Shown here one piece after another: positions 10,267-21,632 of a stretch of 64,000 bases of DNA. This stretch comes from Hanleya hanleyi (taxonomy: Eukaryota; Mollusca; Polyplacophora; Lepidopleurida; Hanleyidae). The translations under genes and the position numbers were made by a program. The stretch spans positions 36,127 to 100,126 of the forward strand of contig JAVTVY010025317.1 in NCBI GenBank assembly GCA_036873755.1. The letters are read 5' to 3'. Within the stretch, counting starts at the first letter, position 1, and each line of letters begins with the position of its first letter. Below the pieces are notes generated by a model, which made no database searches, was not told the origin of the DNA, and saw nothing but the letters and a program-made list of their open reading frames with translations.

Positions 10267-10440
10267 AACCACCACCACCACCACCATCACCACTACCACC
10301 ACCACACACGACCACACACCACCACTACCACCACCACCACCGGGCGTTGACGACCGTCAACGCCACCACCACCACCACCACCACCACCACCACCACCACA
10401 CACCACCACACCACCACACCACCACCACGACCACCACCAC
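10267..10440. repeat. Left (CCA)n tract
   Basis: A CCA/ACC trinucleotide tract interrupted once by GGGCGTTGACGACCGTCAACGCC near 10340, itself a short inverted repeat. The same interruption is mirrored at 10737-10760. Confidence 0.9.
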
Positions 10441-10475
10441 TGGGCACACATACCTGGTGCACTCTGTACCCTATA

Positions 10476-10639
10476 GCCCGTAGGACATAGTGTACACCAG
10501 GGTGCGGGTGCGATCGGAGCTCTTGGAGCTCAAAGCGTGTGGAGCTCAGAGCTCGGAAGTGACATTTGCATATGACCTCTGTGAGGTCACTTCCGCTTCC
10601 GTTCACGTGACCCGAACTGACCTTTGACCCCTGCGCGCG
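10476..10639. other. Central spacer of the palindrome
   Basis: The arms stop at CTGTACCCTATA on the left and start again at AATAGGGTACAG on the right. The 164 bp between are unique to the centre. They hold CATAGTGTACACCAGGGTGCG, four GAGCTC sites, a TGACCTC-TGT-GAGGTCA inverted repeat within a GGAAGTGAC/GTCACTTCC hairpin, the E-box CACGTGACC, and TGACCTTTGACCCC. The first part matches 31800-31885 and the last part matches 30490-30535. This points to a functional control or replication region shared by the family. Confidence 0.75.
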
Positions 10640-10671
10640 CTAATAGGGTACAGAGTGCACCAGGTATGTAT

Positions 10672-10829
10672 GCCCAGTGGTGGTGGTCGTGGTGGTGGTG
10701 TGGTGGTGTGGTTGTGGTGGTGGTGGTGGTGGTGGTGGCGTTGACGGGCGTCAACGCCCGGTGGTGGTAGTGGTAGTGGTGGTGTGTGGTGGTGTGTGGT
10801 GGTGGTAGTGGTGATGGTGGTGGTGGTGG
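10672..10829. repeat. Right (TGG)n tract
   Basis: Mirror of the left CCA tract, with the GTTGACGGGCGTCAACGCC interruption. Confidence 0.9.
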
Positions 10830-11262
10830 TTGCATACACACACACACGCATACACACAGACGCATACACGCATACACACATACACTCAGACGCAATGCAC
10901 ACATACACACACTCATACACACGCGCACACACACATACACAGACACATACACACACATGCACACACACAGTCGCATACACACAGACGCAATGTACACATA
11001 CACACATGCATACATACATACAAACACACACAAACACAGACGCATACACACATTTGCATACACGCACACACGCTCGCATACACAGACGCATACACACACT
11101 TGCATACACGCACGCACGCATAAACACACACGCATACACGCATGCATACACACACACACACACACACGCGCACACACAGACGCATGCATACACAGACACA
11201 CACACGCACACACACACATACACACAGACACACATACACACATGCATACACACACAATATGA
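10828..11262. repeat. Right (CA)n-type microsatellite
   Basis: Impure CA/CATA/CGCA tract of about 430 bp, longer than its mirror (about 320 bp). No coding content. Confidence 0.95.
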
Positions 11263-11329
11263 CTATTCACATGCAGGACATGTGAGCTTCTGGACATGGA
11301 CCTGATAGAAGTCCGGAATGGTGGAACAT

Positions 11330-11430
11330 TCGTAAACATCCGGGCACTTTTACATCCGGGGACTTTTACATCCGGGTACATCCGGGTTCTTGTACATCCG
11401 GGCTCTTGTCAATGACGTCCGCGCCTACAT
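11330..11430. repeat. Right CATCCGGG motif cluster
   Basis: TACATCCGGG and close variants recur about six times. It mirrors 9765-9880. Confidence 0.6.
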
Positions 11431-11504
11431 CCGGGTACTTCTATCCGGGCCCTTTATCTGTGTGTTCCATACGGGTACATCGGGGTTTACACCTGAACAG
11501 CCGG

Positions 11505-11780
11505 ATAGTTACGGAGGTGACCGAAGAGACATGGAGGTGACCGAAGATGTCACGGAGATGCCCGAAGAGACACGGAGGTTACCGAAGATGTCACGGAGGT
11601 CACCGAAGAGACACGGCGGTGACCGAAGATGTCACGGAGGTTACCGAAGAGACACGGAGGTGCCCGAAGAGTCACGGACGTCACCGAAAAGACACGGAGG
11701 TGACCGAAGAGACACGGAGGTTACCGAAGAGACACGGAGGTGCCCGAATAGTCACGGACGTCACCGAAAAGACACGAAAT
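11505..11780. repeat. Right promoter-proximal 20-21 bp minisatellite
   Basis: About 13 copies of ACGGAGGTGACCGAAGAGAC with GATGTC and GCCC variants. It mirrors the left array but with a different order of variants. Confidence 0.8.
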
Positions 11781-11828
11781 GTCCAAGTTGAACTGATTGT
11801 GCTAAAAATAGATCACCAGCTAGCTTGC

Positions 11829-11836
11829 TATAAAAG
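11829..11836 (+). promoter_or_regulatory. TATA box of right zinc-finger gene
   Basis: TATAAAAG, with an initiator-like TTTCAGCA whose A is at 11857 (28 nt downstream) and the ATG at 11882. This is a textbook spacing for a Pol II core promoter with a 25-nt leader. Confidence 0.7.
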
Positions 11837-11881
11837 GGAAGCGGCCTGGCCGTTTCAGCAGACACTCTGTCAACCACCAAG

Positions 11882-12806
11882 ATGTTCACTTGTACTACGT
11901 GCTCGAAATCATTCACTCGTCTGCACGACTTGCGCCGCCATGAGGCTACCAAGCACGCCGGAACCGCCCGATATAGCTGTACGATATGTACACTGTCGTT
12001 TCAGCGCCCGGATCATTTACAGCGGCATGAACGTTCAATTCATGGGCCACCCAAGCGTCCATGCGAAGAATGTGGTCAACTCTTCAAACGACCCAGTCAG
12101 TTAAGACGCATGAGCGTTTGATTCATGGTCCGTCACCACGGCATGAGGGACAACTTTCCACTAAAGAGGCACTCAGGAGGGACAGACCCACTGAAGATGA
12201 ACCCGGGGAGACGAATGCCACTGGTGATGCGATCACGGAGAGCCCGCCTATACCCACAGTTCAGAAGAGCCTAGATATCCAGCCGGTCCCTAGCATTACT
12301 GTTCCCAGTCATACGCCTGACAACAACGACCATTTTCTGGAAGATGCGGTGGATGTTCCCAGCGATCTCTTACAGGACGCCCATCCAGTGAGTGACATAT
12401 ATCGGCGCCATTGGCCCATGATACGGCACTGTTTCCTCCGTCATCGCCCTATTCAAGATATCTACAATTTCCGGCTGACTGGCCTCACCCGTCTACGCAA
12501 CTACGTGGAAGCCATCTTCAATGACCAAGCTACGTCCTTCAAATTGAATCTGGCGTTTGGTTATGTGCTGCAGCATAAGGAGACAGACCAAGTCCGATAC
12601 TTTTACCCGAGCAGTAACATCCGGGTATTTGACCAACCGTTTACCATCATTAACCGGGCCTCGCTAGAGCCCGTGCTGGACCAATGGACCAATTGGATGT
12701 CTTGGAATGGGCCTATCAACAGCGCCCCAACACCAAGTGGGTCGTAGAGAGGGTCACCAATGTTACGTTCTTCGTGACAAAATTACGGAATCTTCCCATC
12801 GGATGA
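11882..12806 (+). pseudogene. C2H2 zinc-finger gene, right arm copy, two frameshifts
   Basis: This copy is nearly identical to the left-arm gene, including the three C2H2 fingers and the FTIINR and TFFVTKLRNLP blocks, and it keeps the ordinary LPIG-stop end at 12801-12806. Two single-base deletions break it. One lies near 12109 inside the third finger, so the first frame stops at 12119-12121. The other lies near 12685, so the second frame ends at 12747. The left copy is intact at both sites. The right arm therefore preserves the normal 3' end while the left arm preserves the frame. Confidence 0.85.
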
Positions 12807-12869
12807 ATGTATTAACCCATGCACTGATAGATACTCAGAATGCACAAACAACTATCTGAGGATATGTGG

Positions 12870-13150
12870 CCTCAACGGTATCCTGGCCTGCCCGACGATG
12901 ATTAGAATAAACGCGAACATGTTCAGAGCGAACATGGCCGAAGATGGAACTTTCTGAAATGGAGACTTCTGATTGGACAAGAATACATCTAACGGACAGG
13001 AACGAATATGACAAATGCAAATGGTGGCCTCTGATTGGACAAGAGTCTTCTTGAATTGTAAATATACCCAACGCGGCTCCCCCAGCGTGGGTATGATGTA
13101 ACATTGTGGAGAATAAACTATATGAAAAAAACTTCTTGTTGTTGTTGTTC
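12870..13150 (+). repeat. Right arm tail with AATAAA and (GTT)n
   Basis: Begins CCTCAACGGTATCCTGGCCTGCC, which matches the end of the coding region near 32500, and runs through two GATTGGACAAGA motifs to GAGAATAAACTATATG and (GTT)n. It looks like the 3' end of a second gene joined to the zinc-finger gene after an internal deletion. Confidence 0.6.
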
Positions 13151-13339
13151 TCTCATGTGTCATCCTTGTTGTTGTTGCTGTTGTTGTACTCTCTCCGGTC
13201 TGTTAAGGCGTAACGACGGACGTCACTGCATTTCGAAGAATGAGTGACAATTCCATGGAATATCTAGAAAATCAGAGCTTCTGAGCTATTTCACCAGGGC
13301 GTTGAATCATTGAGATTGGTGTTGGCGGCCGTTGCTACA

Positions 13340-13935
13340 AGATGACACCTCCCACGACGCATTCGGACCAAGTATGGTCCATCTCTACCCCAAATACCTT
13401 CCTTCACTGCCCCAAAATGCCCACTTTCGCTACTACTCGTGCTGATGACGCGGACATCCCGATTTGAGGGATGTACACCCCGAGAGCTACAACATGATAC
13501 TTCCCTAGACACATTCGGACCAAAGATGGTCCCTCTCTACCCCAAATACCTTCCTGTACTGCCCTAAAATGCCCACTTTCGCTACTACTCGTACTGATGA
13601 CGTCACCGATGACGTCACAGGTGACGCGGACATCCCTCAAATCGAGATGTACACCCCGAGAGCTACAACATGACACTTCGCTAGACACATTCGGACCAAT
13701 GATGGTCCCTCTCTACCCCAAATACCTTCCTTCACTGCCCCAAAATGGCCACTTTCGCTACTACTCGTACTGATGACGTCACCGATGACGTCACAGGTGA
13801 CGTGGGCAGCCCTCAAATCGGGGTCTACACCCCGAGAGCTACAAGATGACACTTTCCGGGACACATTCGGACCAAGGATGGTCCATCTCGACCCCAAATA
13901 CCTTCCTGTACTGCCCCAAAATGGCCACTTTACTT
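13340..13935. repeat. Right arm tandem array C, about 176 bp x 4
   Basis: Copies are marked by CAAAATGGCCAC or its variant near 13413, 13563, 13742 and 13918. One copy is shortened to about 150 bp and has lost its TGACGTCA pair. The mirrored left array has five copies. Confidence 0.8.
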
Positions 13936-14289
13936 ACTACAACCAACTACGCATGCGCAGATTGACCCGACTTGCACTTAAAAACACACCATTCTGACTC
14001 TAACCCACACAAGCTTCACTTTGACACCTTCCGCGACCCATAGCGGTCCATCTCTACCCCAAACACACACCCACATACCACCCAAAATGCCCGCTTTCTA
14101 TACTACGGCCAGACTGCGCATGCGCAGACTATTGAAAACGGACGAATCATTAGTCCAGTCGGATGCTCCTCCACGAGAGCTTCAAAATAAGATCTCATAC
14201 GACATCATAGGATCATTAGGGGCTCACCTAGACCCCAAAACGTCCACCGCGTATGGGCCTATACCCCCATAGCCATGCAGTATAGGCCT

Positions 14290-14740
14290 ATGGACCTACC
14301 CAGGCCTCGGTGAACTTTTCCAAAAATTTCACCGTTGGGCTCCGAGACCCTTCCCATCGTGTTCTAAATGACTAGACGTGAAAAACAAATCCAAACAGCC
14401 CATATCGCAATGAACGTGTGTGAATTTCCAAGGTTGAACCGATACCCCCATATAGCCAGTATGGAGCTATATGGGCTATATGGCACTTTTCCAAAAATTT
14501 CACCGTTTCGCTCCGGGACCCTTCCCATCGTGTTCTAAATGACGAGATGTGAAAAACGAGATCAAACAACCCATATCACAATGAACGTGTGTGAATTTTC
14601 CAGGTTGGACCTATACCCCCCATAGCCAGCCTATAGGCCTATATACAGACCTCGGTGACTTTTTCCAAAAATTTCACCGCTTCGCATCGGGACCCTTCCC
14701 ATTGTCATTTTCTTGGCGAGACGAGAAAAACGAGACCCCA
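14290..14740. repeat. Right arm tandem array B, about 172 bp x 3
   Basis: GACCCTTCCCATCGTGTTC or its variant recurs near 14346, 14518 and 14692. The left arm has four copies. Confidence 0.8.
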
Positions 14741-14869
14741 CAAGCCATAGTAAAGCCCACAAAAAAAATTGACCACCCCTCCCCCCATACAGCCATTTTC
14801 CCTTATATTGTATAATACAGACCCCTACTGTAGGGGTAAAGTCCGAGTTCCGCTTTTTATATTTTCGGA

Positions 14870-15520
14870 AAACAATCCTAATTTTACATGCACCCACCCC
14901 ATTGACTGGATAGGCAGGTCCCAATAAGCCCGGGGACCGATATTAGCCCTTTTGGCTAGAGTTGATAAGAGTTTTCCCCTATTTTAGGGGTGAAGTCCGT
15001 GTTCCGCTTTTTATATTTTCGGGGAAAAATCCTAATTTTAAATGTACCCACCCCATTGACTTGATAGGCAGGCTCCGATAAGCCCGGGGACCGATATTAG
15101 CCCTTTTGGCTAGAGTTGATAGGGGTTTTCCCCTATTTTAGGGGTGAAGTCCGTGTTCCGCTTTTTATAGTTTCGGGAAAAAATCCTAATTTTACATGCA
15201 CCCACCCCATTGACTTGATAGGTAGGTGCCAATAAGCCCGGGGACCGATATTAGCCCTTTTGGCTAGGGTTGATAGGTGTTTTCCCCTATTTTAGGGGTA
15301 AACTCCGTTTTCCGCTTTTTATATTTTCGGGAAAAAATCATAATTTTACATGCACCCACCCCATTGACTTGATAGGCAGGTCCCAATAAGCCCGGGGACC
15401 GATATTAGCCCTTTTGTCTAGGGTTGATAGGTGTTTTCCCCTATTTTAGGGTAAAGTCCGTGTTCCGCTTTTTATATTTTCGGAAAAAATCCTAATTTTA
15501 CATGCACCCACCCATGACTG
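14870..15520. repeat. Right arm tandem array A, about 154 bp x 5
   Basis: TTTTACATGCACCCACCCC or a variant recurs near 14888, 15045, 15198, 15352 and 15505. It mirrors 4923-5790, which has six. Confidence 0.85.
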
Positions 15521-16039
15521 GATGCCCCTTCACGAATGCTTCACTTTGATACCTCACTCGACCCAATCGGACCATGCAGCGTATTTGAAGTCTAGGGACT
15601 ACTTTTTCTCCGCGGAAGCTTTTTCCCGCGACCGTATCACCGCCAGACCGCGGAGGAATTCGAGGTGAAAGAGGGGGCGCCACCTGTTGGAACTATTGCG
15701 GCCTTGACCTCTACACGGCCTCAGAGGTCAAAGGCCGTAAATGGCCGCTTCCTACACTTTAACCTGGGTTCCCCCTTAAATTTTACCCGGGGGAAGTAGG
15801 TCAATGCGCGGGTAAATGCCGTCTACCTACTACTGAGCTTGTAGTAAACACATATTTACAATTTAATGTTTTCACAAACGTATCAGTTTTTATAACTGGC
15901 CATTTATCTGTTAGCAGCGAATTATTTGATGAACAATTATAGGGAAGCAAAACAAAAATGTGAGAAAAATCCTCTATCCTACGGAGCCGTAAAAGGGACA
16001 TGGAAATTATTTTTTTCAACCCCTGAAAATTTTTCTTTT

Positions 16040-16420
16040 CGTCTTATTAAGTCGTTATAACGACTTAATAAAAAAAAAAAAAAAAAAATGGGGGCTGAAA
16101 ATTTTTCTTTTCGTCTTATTAAGTCGTTATAACGACTTAATAAAAAAAAAAAAAAAAAAATGGGGGCTGAAAATTTTTCTTTTCGTCTTATTAAGTCGTT
16201 ATAACGACTTAATAAAAAAAAAAAAAAATCGGGGCTGAAAATTTTTCTTTTCGTCTTATTAAGTCGTTATAACGACTTAATAAAAAAAAAAAAAAAAAAA
16301 ATAGGGGCTATTTTTTTATTTTTTTTTTATTATGTCGTTATAACGACTTAATTGACCAATGAAATTGCAGCATTAAGTCGTTATAACGACTTATTAAGTC
16401 GTTATAACGACTTAATTGAC
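16040..16420. repeat. Left array of 18-bp palindromes
   Basis: Seven copies of AAGTCGTTATAACGACTT, a perfect 18-bp palindrome. Four are followed by poly-A and a GGGGCTGAAAATTTTTC spacer in 67-76 bp units; the last two lie 24 bp apart. Confidence 0.9.
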
Positions 16421-17694
16421 CAATGAAATTCCGTCTTACTTCTGCAGCTTTTATTTTGTTAACTGACACCTCCCCGGTGAAACAGCGTTTAGATAGGCAC
16501 TATCAAGGGCAGATCTACGGGGGGTGGGGTCAGGGGTCCCCCCAATTAGACCTGTAGAAAAAATGAGAGAGGGATCAGCGAACCCTGGAATTTCACGTAG
16601 AAATAATATCTTGAAATTATATCTAAAATAAACGAATGTGGATTATGTAATCAGAGTATCTATTGATATATTAAACAGACATCTATTTATGTGGTTTGTG
16701 AGCGTACTATATTTCGTTGTTGAATATGAAAACATTATGGCTACGAGCGCTCCACGTGTGAAGTGTTAGTCCTGATTTGTATGTGTTTTACCACAATGTC
16801 AAATGGGGGCATAAGGTCTGATACTTTTCAATATCGATGCGTGCTTATGCGAAACAAAAGTGAAAGTTAATCTACATACATTATGTTCGATTTATTTTGT
16901 TTTGGTGCATTTTGACGGTATATATTCTGTTTGTTTTGAATGAACATTAAACCGTTGCTCGATCTGGAGCTCAGTTCCCACTCTCATGTTTTTGATTGCA
17001 TGGGTCTCTCCATTTTTCCTAACTGGATGTAAAACTCCATAAGTTCAGTCTTGTTCAATCTATGAACGGCTCTCCCAGAAAGTGTCGAATTTACGCATGC
17101 AAACGCTGTGTTGTGGTGCATTATGATAGTAGGATTACGGCATTTGTATCACATGTGTTATTCTCTGCGAAAATTATCAAAACTATAATCCAGTGTTTAG
17201 CCTCTCAACCCATCCCACCCCTCGCCCCCGGCTCCGCCGTGCCTGAATAGGTGTTAGTAAAATCCGTCTGCATTTCACATTTTTTCGCTTGTCTGTTTAG
17301 GAGTGGACTACAGCTATACCTATACAATTATCAGCATGTCTGACCCATTTTTAATTCTTTGAAGTGAGCCGCCATACCGCTCGAGCCAACGCTACAAGCT
17401 CCTCAATTATCTGTAATGGTTGGTGCCGAGCAAAACAATTTTGGTGATATTATCGGACCAACACAGAGAATCCATGTGAATTGGCAGGTTTGGGCATAGA
17501 GTCATAGGGTTGCCTTTTAGTCGGCAGACGCCGTCAACTTTCCCCACCTCTATAGCCTACATATCTCTCCAATTTATCCAAAGTTTATTACTTCAATGGC
17601 ATTATCAGACTTCATACTGCATATCTAAACGCTGTTTCACCGGGGAGTTGTCAGTTAACAAAATAAAAGCTGCAGAAGTAAGACGGAATTTCAT

Positions 17695-17945
17695 TGGTCA
17701 ATTAAGTCGTTATAACGACTTAATAAGTCGTTATAACGATTTAATGCTGCAATTTCATTGGTCAATTAAGTCGTTATAACGACATAATAAAAAAAAAAAA
17801 AAAAAAAAAAAAATAGCCCCTATTTTTTTTTTTTTTTTTATTATTAAGTCGTTATAACGACTTAATAAGAAGAAAAAAAAAATTCAGCCCCCATTTTTTT
17901 TTTTTTTTTTTTTTAAGTCGTTATAACGACTTAATAAGAAGAAAA
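17695..17945. repeat. Right array of 18-bp palindromes
   Basis: Five copies of the same palindrome (two with one change), mirrored and with fewer units than on the left. Long A and T runs separate them. Confidence 0.9.
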
Positions 17946-18030
17946 AAAAAATTTCAGGGGTTGAAAAAAATTATTTCCATGTCCCTTTTACGGCTCCGTA
18001 TCTATCCCGTTCGTCATTACAGTTACTTGT

Positions 18031-18237
18031 TGTAGTGTTTCACTTTTACATGTCTAACATTGGAAGTGATACGGGCCATTGATAGTACATTGTACGCGCT
18101 CGTACAGAATGTTCTGGAAACCGGAAGTCGGGGTGTAACGACCGCATGTCATGGAATACAGTTATCGTTGATTTGATTCGATATGATTTGAGTTCAATCT
18201 GTTGTCATCGAGTGTCATCTGATATTCATATTCTACA
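18031..18237 (+). repeat. 5' LTR
   Basis: 207 bp, TGTAG...CTACA. It carries ten bases (GATTCGATAT-like) that are missing from the 3' copy. Confidence 0.95.
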
Positions 18238-18238
18238 T

Positions 18239-18250
18239 TGGCGACGAGGA
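18239..18250 (+). promoter_or_regulatory. Primer binding site, tRNA-Ser(GCU)-like
   Basis: TGGCGACGAGGA starts one base after the LTR. It is the complement of the 3' end of animal tRNA-Ser(GCU) including CCA, as recalled from known tRNA sequences. Confidence 0.7.
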
Positions 18251-18291
18251 AACTGAACTGAACGCTGGGGACATTAAATTAGAGCGGGAAA

Positions 18292-20112
18292 ATGGCGACA
18301 GATGTTGAAATTGGCGGAATCCCAAACTTCGACCCGACGGGTGATGCAACAACGTGCGCGACGAGATGGCGGCGATGGAAACGATCTTTCGAAGTTTTCG
18401 TGGTTGCCACAGGGGTTATAGATGATGTACAAAAACGGTGTTTGTTACTGCATTGTGCCGGAATGGACGTGCAGGACATTTTTGACACTTTCTCAGACAC
18501 GGGTACTGATTACAAAACTGCGCTCGAGAAATTGGATGAACACTTCACTCCACAAGTCAACATTCCTTACGAGAGACATTTATTTCGGCAAATTTGCCAG
18601 GAGGAAGGTGAGTCAGTAGATCATTTCGTCACTCGACTAAAGCAGAAAGCTGTTAGCTGCGATTTTGGTGACTCTGTCGACGAGCACATCAGCGATCAAG
18701 TGATTGACAAATGTAGGCAGCATCAGTTAAGAAGAAAATTTCTCGAAAAGAGCAAAGATTTGACTTTAACAAAATTGACTGAAATAGCTCGTGCATTCGA
18801 ATCTGTACAAGCTCAAGCTTATCAAATGGAAGCTGGAGCATCAGGATATTCAAGTCAAAATCTGACAAAAACACCCGTGAACAAACTAACTGAAAACAAA
18901 CACAAATCTAAGGAAAATGACAATACACGAAAAGATGTGAAATGTTTTCGATGTGGTCGAAATGGTCACATTTCGAAAGACAGAAACTGCCCCGCCATTG
19001 GTCAAAAATGCAACAAATGTGGTGGAGCGGACCATTTTTCAGTCGTTTGCAAAACGAAGCGTTCCGATAGGAAGCAGGCCAGTAACCATGGCAACCCGCG
19101 ATTCAAACAAAATTCACATGGTAAATCTTGGAACAAAAACAAATTGAATTTCATGGCTGACGACGATGATGAATTCGCGTTCAGAGTGGGAGATTTCGTA
19201 CGCAACGGTATGATATCAGTTTCTGTTGGGTCGGTGCCTGTGGAAATGTTGATAGACTCTGGCGCGAGCTGTAATGTCATTGACCGTGCGACGTGGGAAA
19301 ATCTGAAACGGCGAAAGCTTGATTGCAAGCACAACGAAAAATGTGACAAGAAACTCTACGCGTATGGTTCCGGAAAACCATTATCGGTGGCCGGAAAGTT
19401 CACGGCGGACATTGTGGCAAATGATAAAACCTTCGAAGCAGAATTTATCGTCGTAGAGGGCCAAGGCGAAGCATTATTAGGTCAGAAAACCGCAGTCCAG
19501 TTGGGTGTTCTAAAATTAGGACCAGAATTAAATTCAGTACGGACTGACATTGATTTCTTGGATGAATTCAAATCCTGTTTCGAGGGTGTAGGGAAACTCA
19601 AGGACTATGAAGCGAGGATTCACATCGACAAAGACGTTCCACCCGTGGCTCAACCAACACGTCGAATTCCATTCCATTTGCGTGACAAAGTGGATGAAAA
19701 ACTGAAGCAACTCGAGGATATGGACATTATCGAAAATGTGAACGGCCCAAGTCATTGGGTAAGTCCAGTCGTGATCGTGCCAAAACCTTCTGGTGATATT
19801 AGATTGTGCGTGGACATGCGCAGAGCCAACGAAGCTGTAATTCGGGCACGTCACCCCATTCCAACAGTGGAAGAAGTCCTTCACAACATGAATGGTAGCA
19901 AGGTTTTCACCAAACTCGACTTAAGATGGGGCTACCATCAAATCATGCTTGATGAAGAGTCACGTGATATCACCGTTTTGTCGACGCATCGCGGTTTGTA
20001 TCGTTACAAACGACTGATGTTTGGAATAAGTTCAGCCAGCGAACTGTATCAGAACCTGATCCAGCAGGTACTTCAAGGGTGCGAAGGCGCGGAAAATATA
20101 TCGATGATATAG
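18292..20112 (+). pseudogene. Gag-protease-reverse transcriptase part of gypsy polyprotein
   Basis: The 606-residue frame starts with ATG 41 nt after the primer site. Residues 1-210 are Gag. Two CCHC knuckles follow near 217-250 (CFRCGRNGHISKDRNC and CNKCGGADHFSVVC). A retropepsin with LIDSGAS lies near 318. Reverse transcriptase begins near 440 and includes VPKPSGDIRLCVDMR and KLDLRWGYHQI. The frame stops at 20110-20112, where the catalytic aspartate pair is expected. A one-base loss after 20103 explains this, because the family sequence resumes in the next frame. Gag and Pol are in one frame here, with no frameshift between them. Confidence 0.9.
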
Positions 20113-21632
20113 TAATCCATGGAAAGGATGTCCGCGAACATGACGAACGACTGCGTAAAGTCCTCGAGCGCTTGTCGGAGAAAGGCATCACGTTAAATCC
20201 AGAGAAATGCCAATTTCGGATGTCGGAGTTGACGTTCATGGGAAACGAACTGTCGGACAAAGGAGTCGGACCGACACGTGCCAAGGTGGAAGCTGTTGTG
20301 AACGCGAGACGTCCCGAAACGGCATCTGAAGTCCGTAGCTTCCTCGGTTTGGTTAATTTCAGTGCGCGGTTCATTCCGGATGTCGCGACAGTCTCCGAGC
20401 CATTGAGACGGTTGACCAAGAAGAATGTACCATTTTCCTGGAGCGAGAAAGAACAGAAATCATTCGACACTTTGAAACAGAGACTATCCGATGCGAAAAC
20501 ACTTGCCTACTTTGATCGTGACGCAAAAACATGCGTGATCGCTGATGCATCACCGGTAGGAATTGGAGCAATATTATTCCAGGTAGACAAAAACGGGGAG
20601 AGTCAAGTTGTGAGTTACGCAAGTCGGAGTCTAACGGACGTGGAAAAACGATACTCACAAACGGAACGGGAGGCCCTCAGTCTCGTTTGGGCGTGTGAGA
20701 GATTTCATCTCTACATATATGGGACGGCCTTCGACTTGATCACGGATCATCGCCCGTTAGAGTTCATATATTCGAAACACTCCAAACCGTCCGCGAGAAT
20801 CGAGCGCTGGGTCCTGCGATTGCAGCCATACTCGTTCACGGTTCGATACAAGCCTGGGAAGACGAATATCGCGAACGCGTTATCAAGATTGACACAGATC
20901 AGGGAAACGTCTGTACCGACATGTCAAAACGTCGCGGAGGAATATATCCGATTCGTGGCTGAAAGCTCGGTGCCAGCATCCATGAGTGCGACAGATGTGG
21001 AGCGTGAGTCTGCTGTGGATGAAGAACTTTTGGAAGTTCGTGCTAGCATCAAATCCCAGAATTGGAAATCGGAGAAGGTACAGGGATACAAAACTGTCCG
21101 AAATGAGCTGACCGTGATCGGTAAATTAGTGCTTCGGGGCACTCGAATCGTCATACCGCGACGCTTGCGCAAACAAGTTCTGAAACTTGCGCATGAAGGC
21201 CATCAAGGCATCGTGAAAACGAAAATGCGACTCCGAACAAAAGTTTGGTGGCCCGGCATGGATCACGAGGCGGAAAGTTTGTGTAGGAGTTGTCACCCCT
21301 GTCAGTTGGTGAGTCAGCCACCGCCTCCAGAACCGATGGAAAGGTCAACGTTTCCGACGGGACCGTGGGAAGATTTATCGTTGGATTTGCTCGGACCGCT
21401 GCCATCGGGAGATTACATCATGGTTCTCGTCGACTATTACAGTCGATACTATGATGTCGCTTTTATGAAGTCGACCACGTCATCAAATCTGATCGATCAT
21501 CTGGAGAAAATGTTTGCCATATATGGACTTCCATACTCAATCACAACAGACAATGGATCAAATCTGGTCTCTGAAGAATTTGAGGCTTACTTGAAGTCAC
21601 TCCACTGTGGCCCCAAGCCAATGGGGAAGTAG
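20079..21632 (+). pseudogene. RT C-terminus, RNase H and integrase N-terminal part
   Basis: This frame continues the reverse transcriptase from its catalytic DD. RNase H follows (VIADASPVGIGAIL, QTEREALSLVWACERFHLYI, LITDHRPLEF). The integrase zinc-binding region is HEGHQG...CRSCHPCQ, and the core provides its first two acidic residues in LSLDLLGP and TTDNGSN. The frame ends at 21632 because a short deletion near 21600 removes the region before PLWPQANGEVER and shifts the frame. The start shown is only the end of an upstream stop-free region. Confidence 0.9.

Larger units (their letters stand above)
4623..15804. repeat. Giant imperfect palindrome (about 11.2 kb) with paired zinc-finger genes
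   Basis: The sequence from 4623 to 10475 is repeated in reverse complement from 10640 to 15804. Matching starts at TTGACCTACTT on the left and ends at AAGTAGGTCAA on the right. Both arms hold the same modules in mirrored order: terminal block, 154-bp array, 172-bp array, 176-bp array, poly-(CAA), tail with AATAAA, zinc-finger gene, TATA promoter, 20-bp minisatellite, CCGGATGTA motifs, TG/CA tract and CCA tract. Unique sequence looks about 98-99% identical, while array copy numbers differ, so the left arm is roughly 700 bp longer. No clear target-site duplication flanks it. Confidence 0.9.
15980..18000. mobile_element. Non-autonomous DNA transposon with long inverted repeats, 7-bp TSD
   Basis: The ends are inverted copies beginning TACGGAGCCGTAAAAGGGAC and continuing through CATGGAAAT to the CAACCCCTGAAA block. 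The flanks are TCTATCC at 15973-15979 and TCTATCC at 18001-18007, a perfect 7-bp duplication. The inverted repeats extend about 520 bp on the left and 375 bp on the right and end at matching CACCGGGGAG/CTCCCCGGTG blocks. The 1.1-kb core (16500-17625) has no recognisable gene. A 7-bp duplication is compatible with the P superfamily, among others; the superfamily is not decided. Confidence 0.85.

Noticed and set aside
9920..11305. Long open frames rich in Cys-Val, His-Thr and His runs around the palindrome centre
   Set aside because: They are open on several frames and both strands and follow directly from the TG/CA and CCA/TGG tracts.
11390..11791. Open frame with GDRRDTEVTE-type protein repeats
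   Set aside because: It reflects the 20-21 bp minisatellite, shifts frame between copies, and lies upstream of the TATA box.
13440..13475. GCTGATGACGCGG..CATCCC in array C as a ribozyme
   Set aside because: The GAAA part of the core is missing in every copy.
15805..15979. Search for a target-site duplication flanking the giant palindrome
   Set aside because: GGCCAGG before 4623 and TGCGCGG after 15804 share no convincing direct repeat, so none is claimed.
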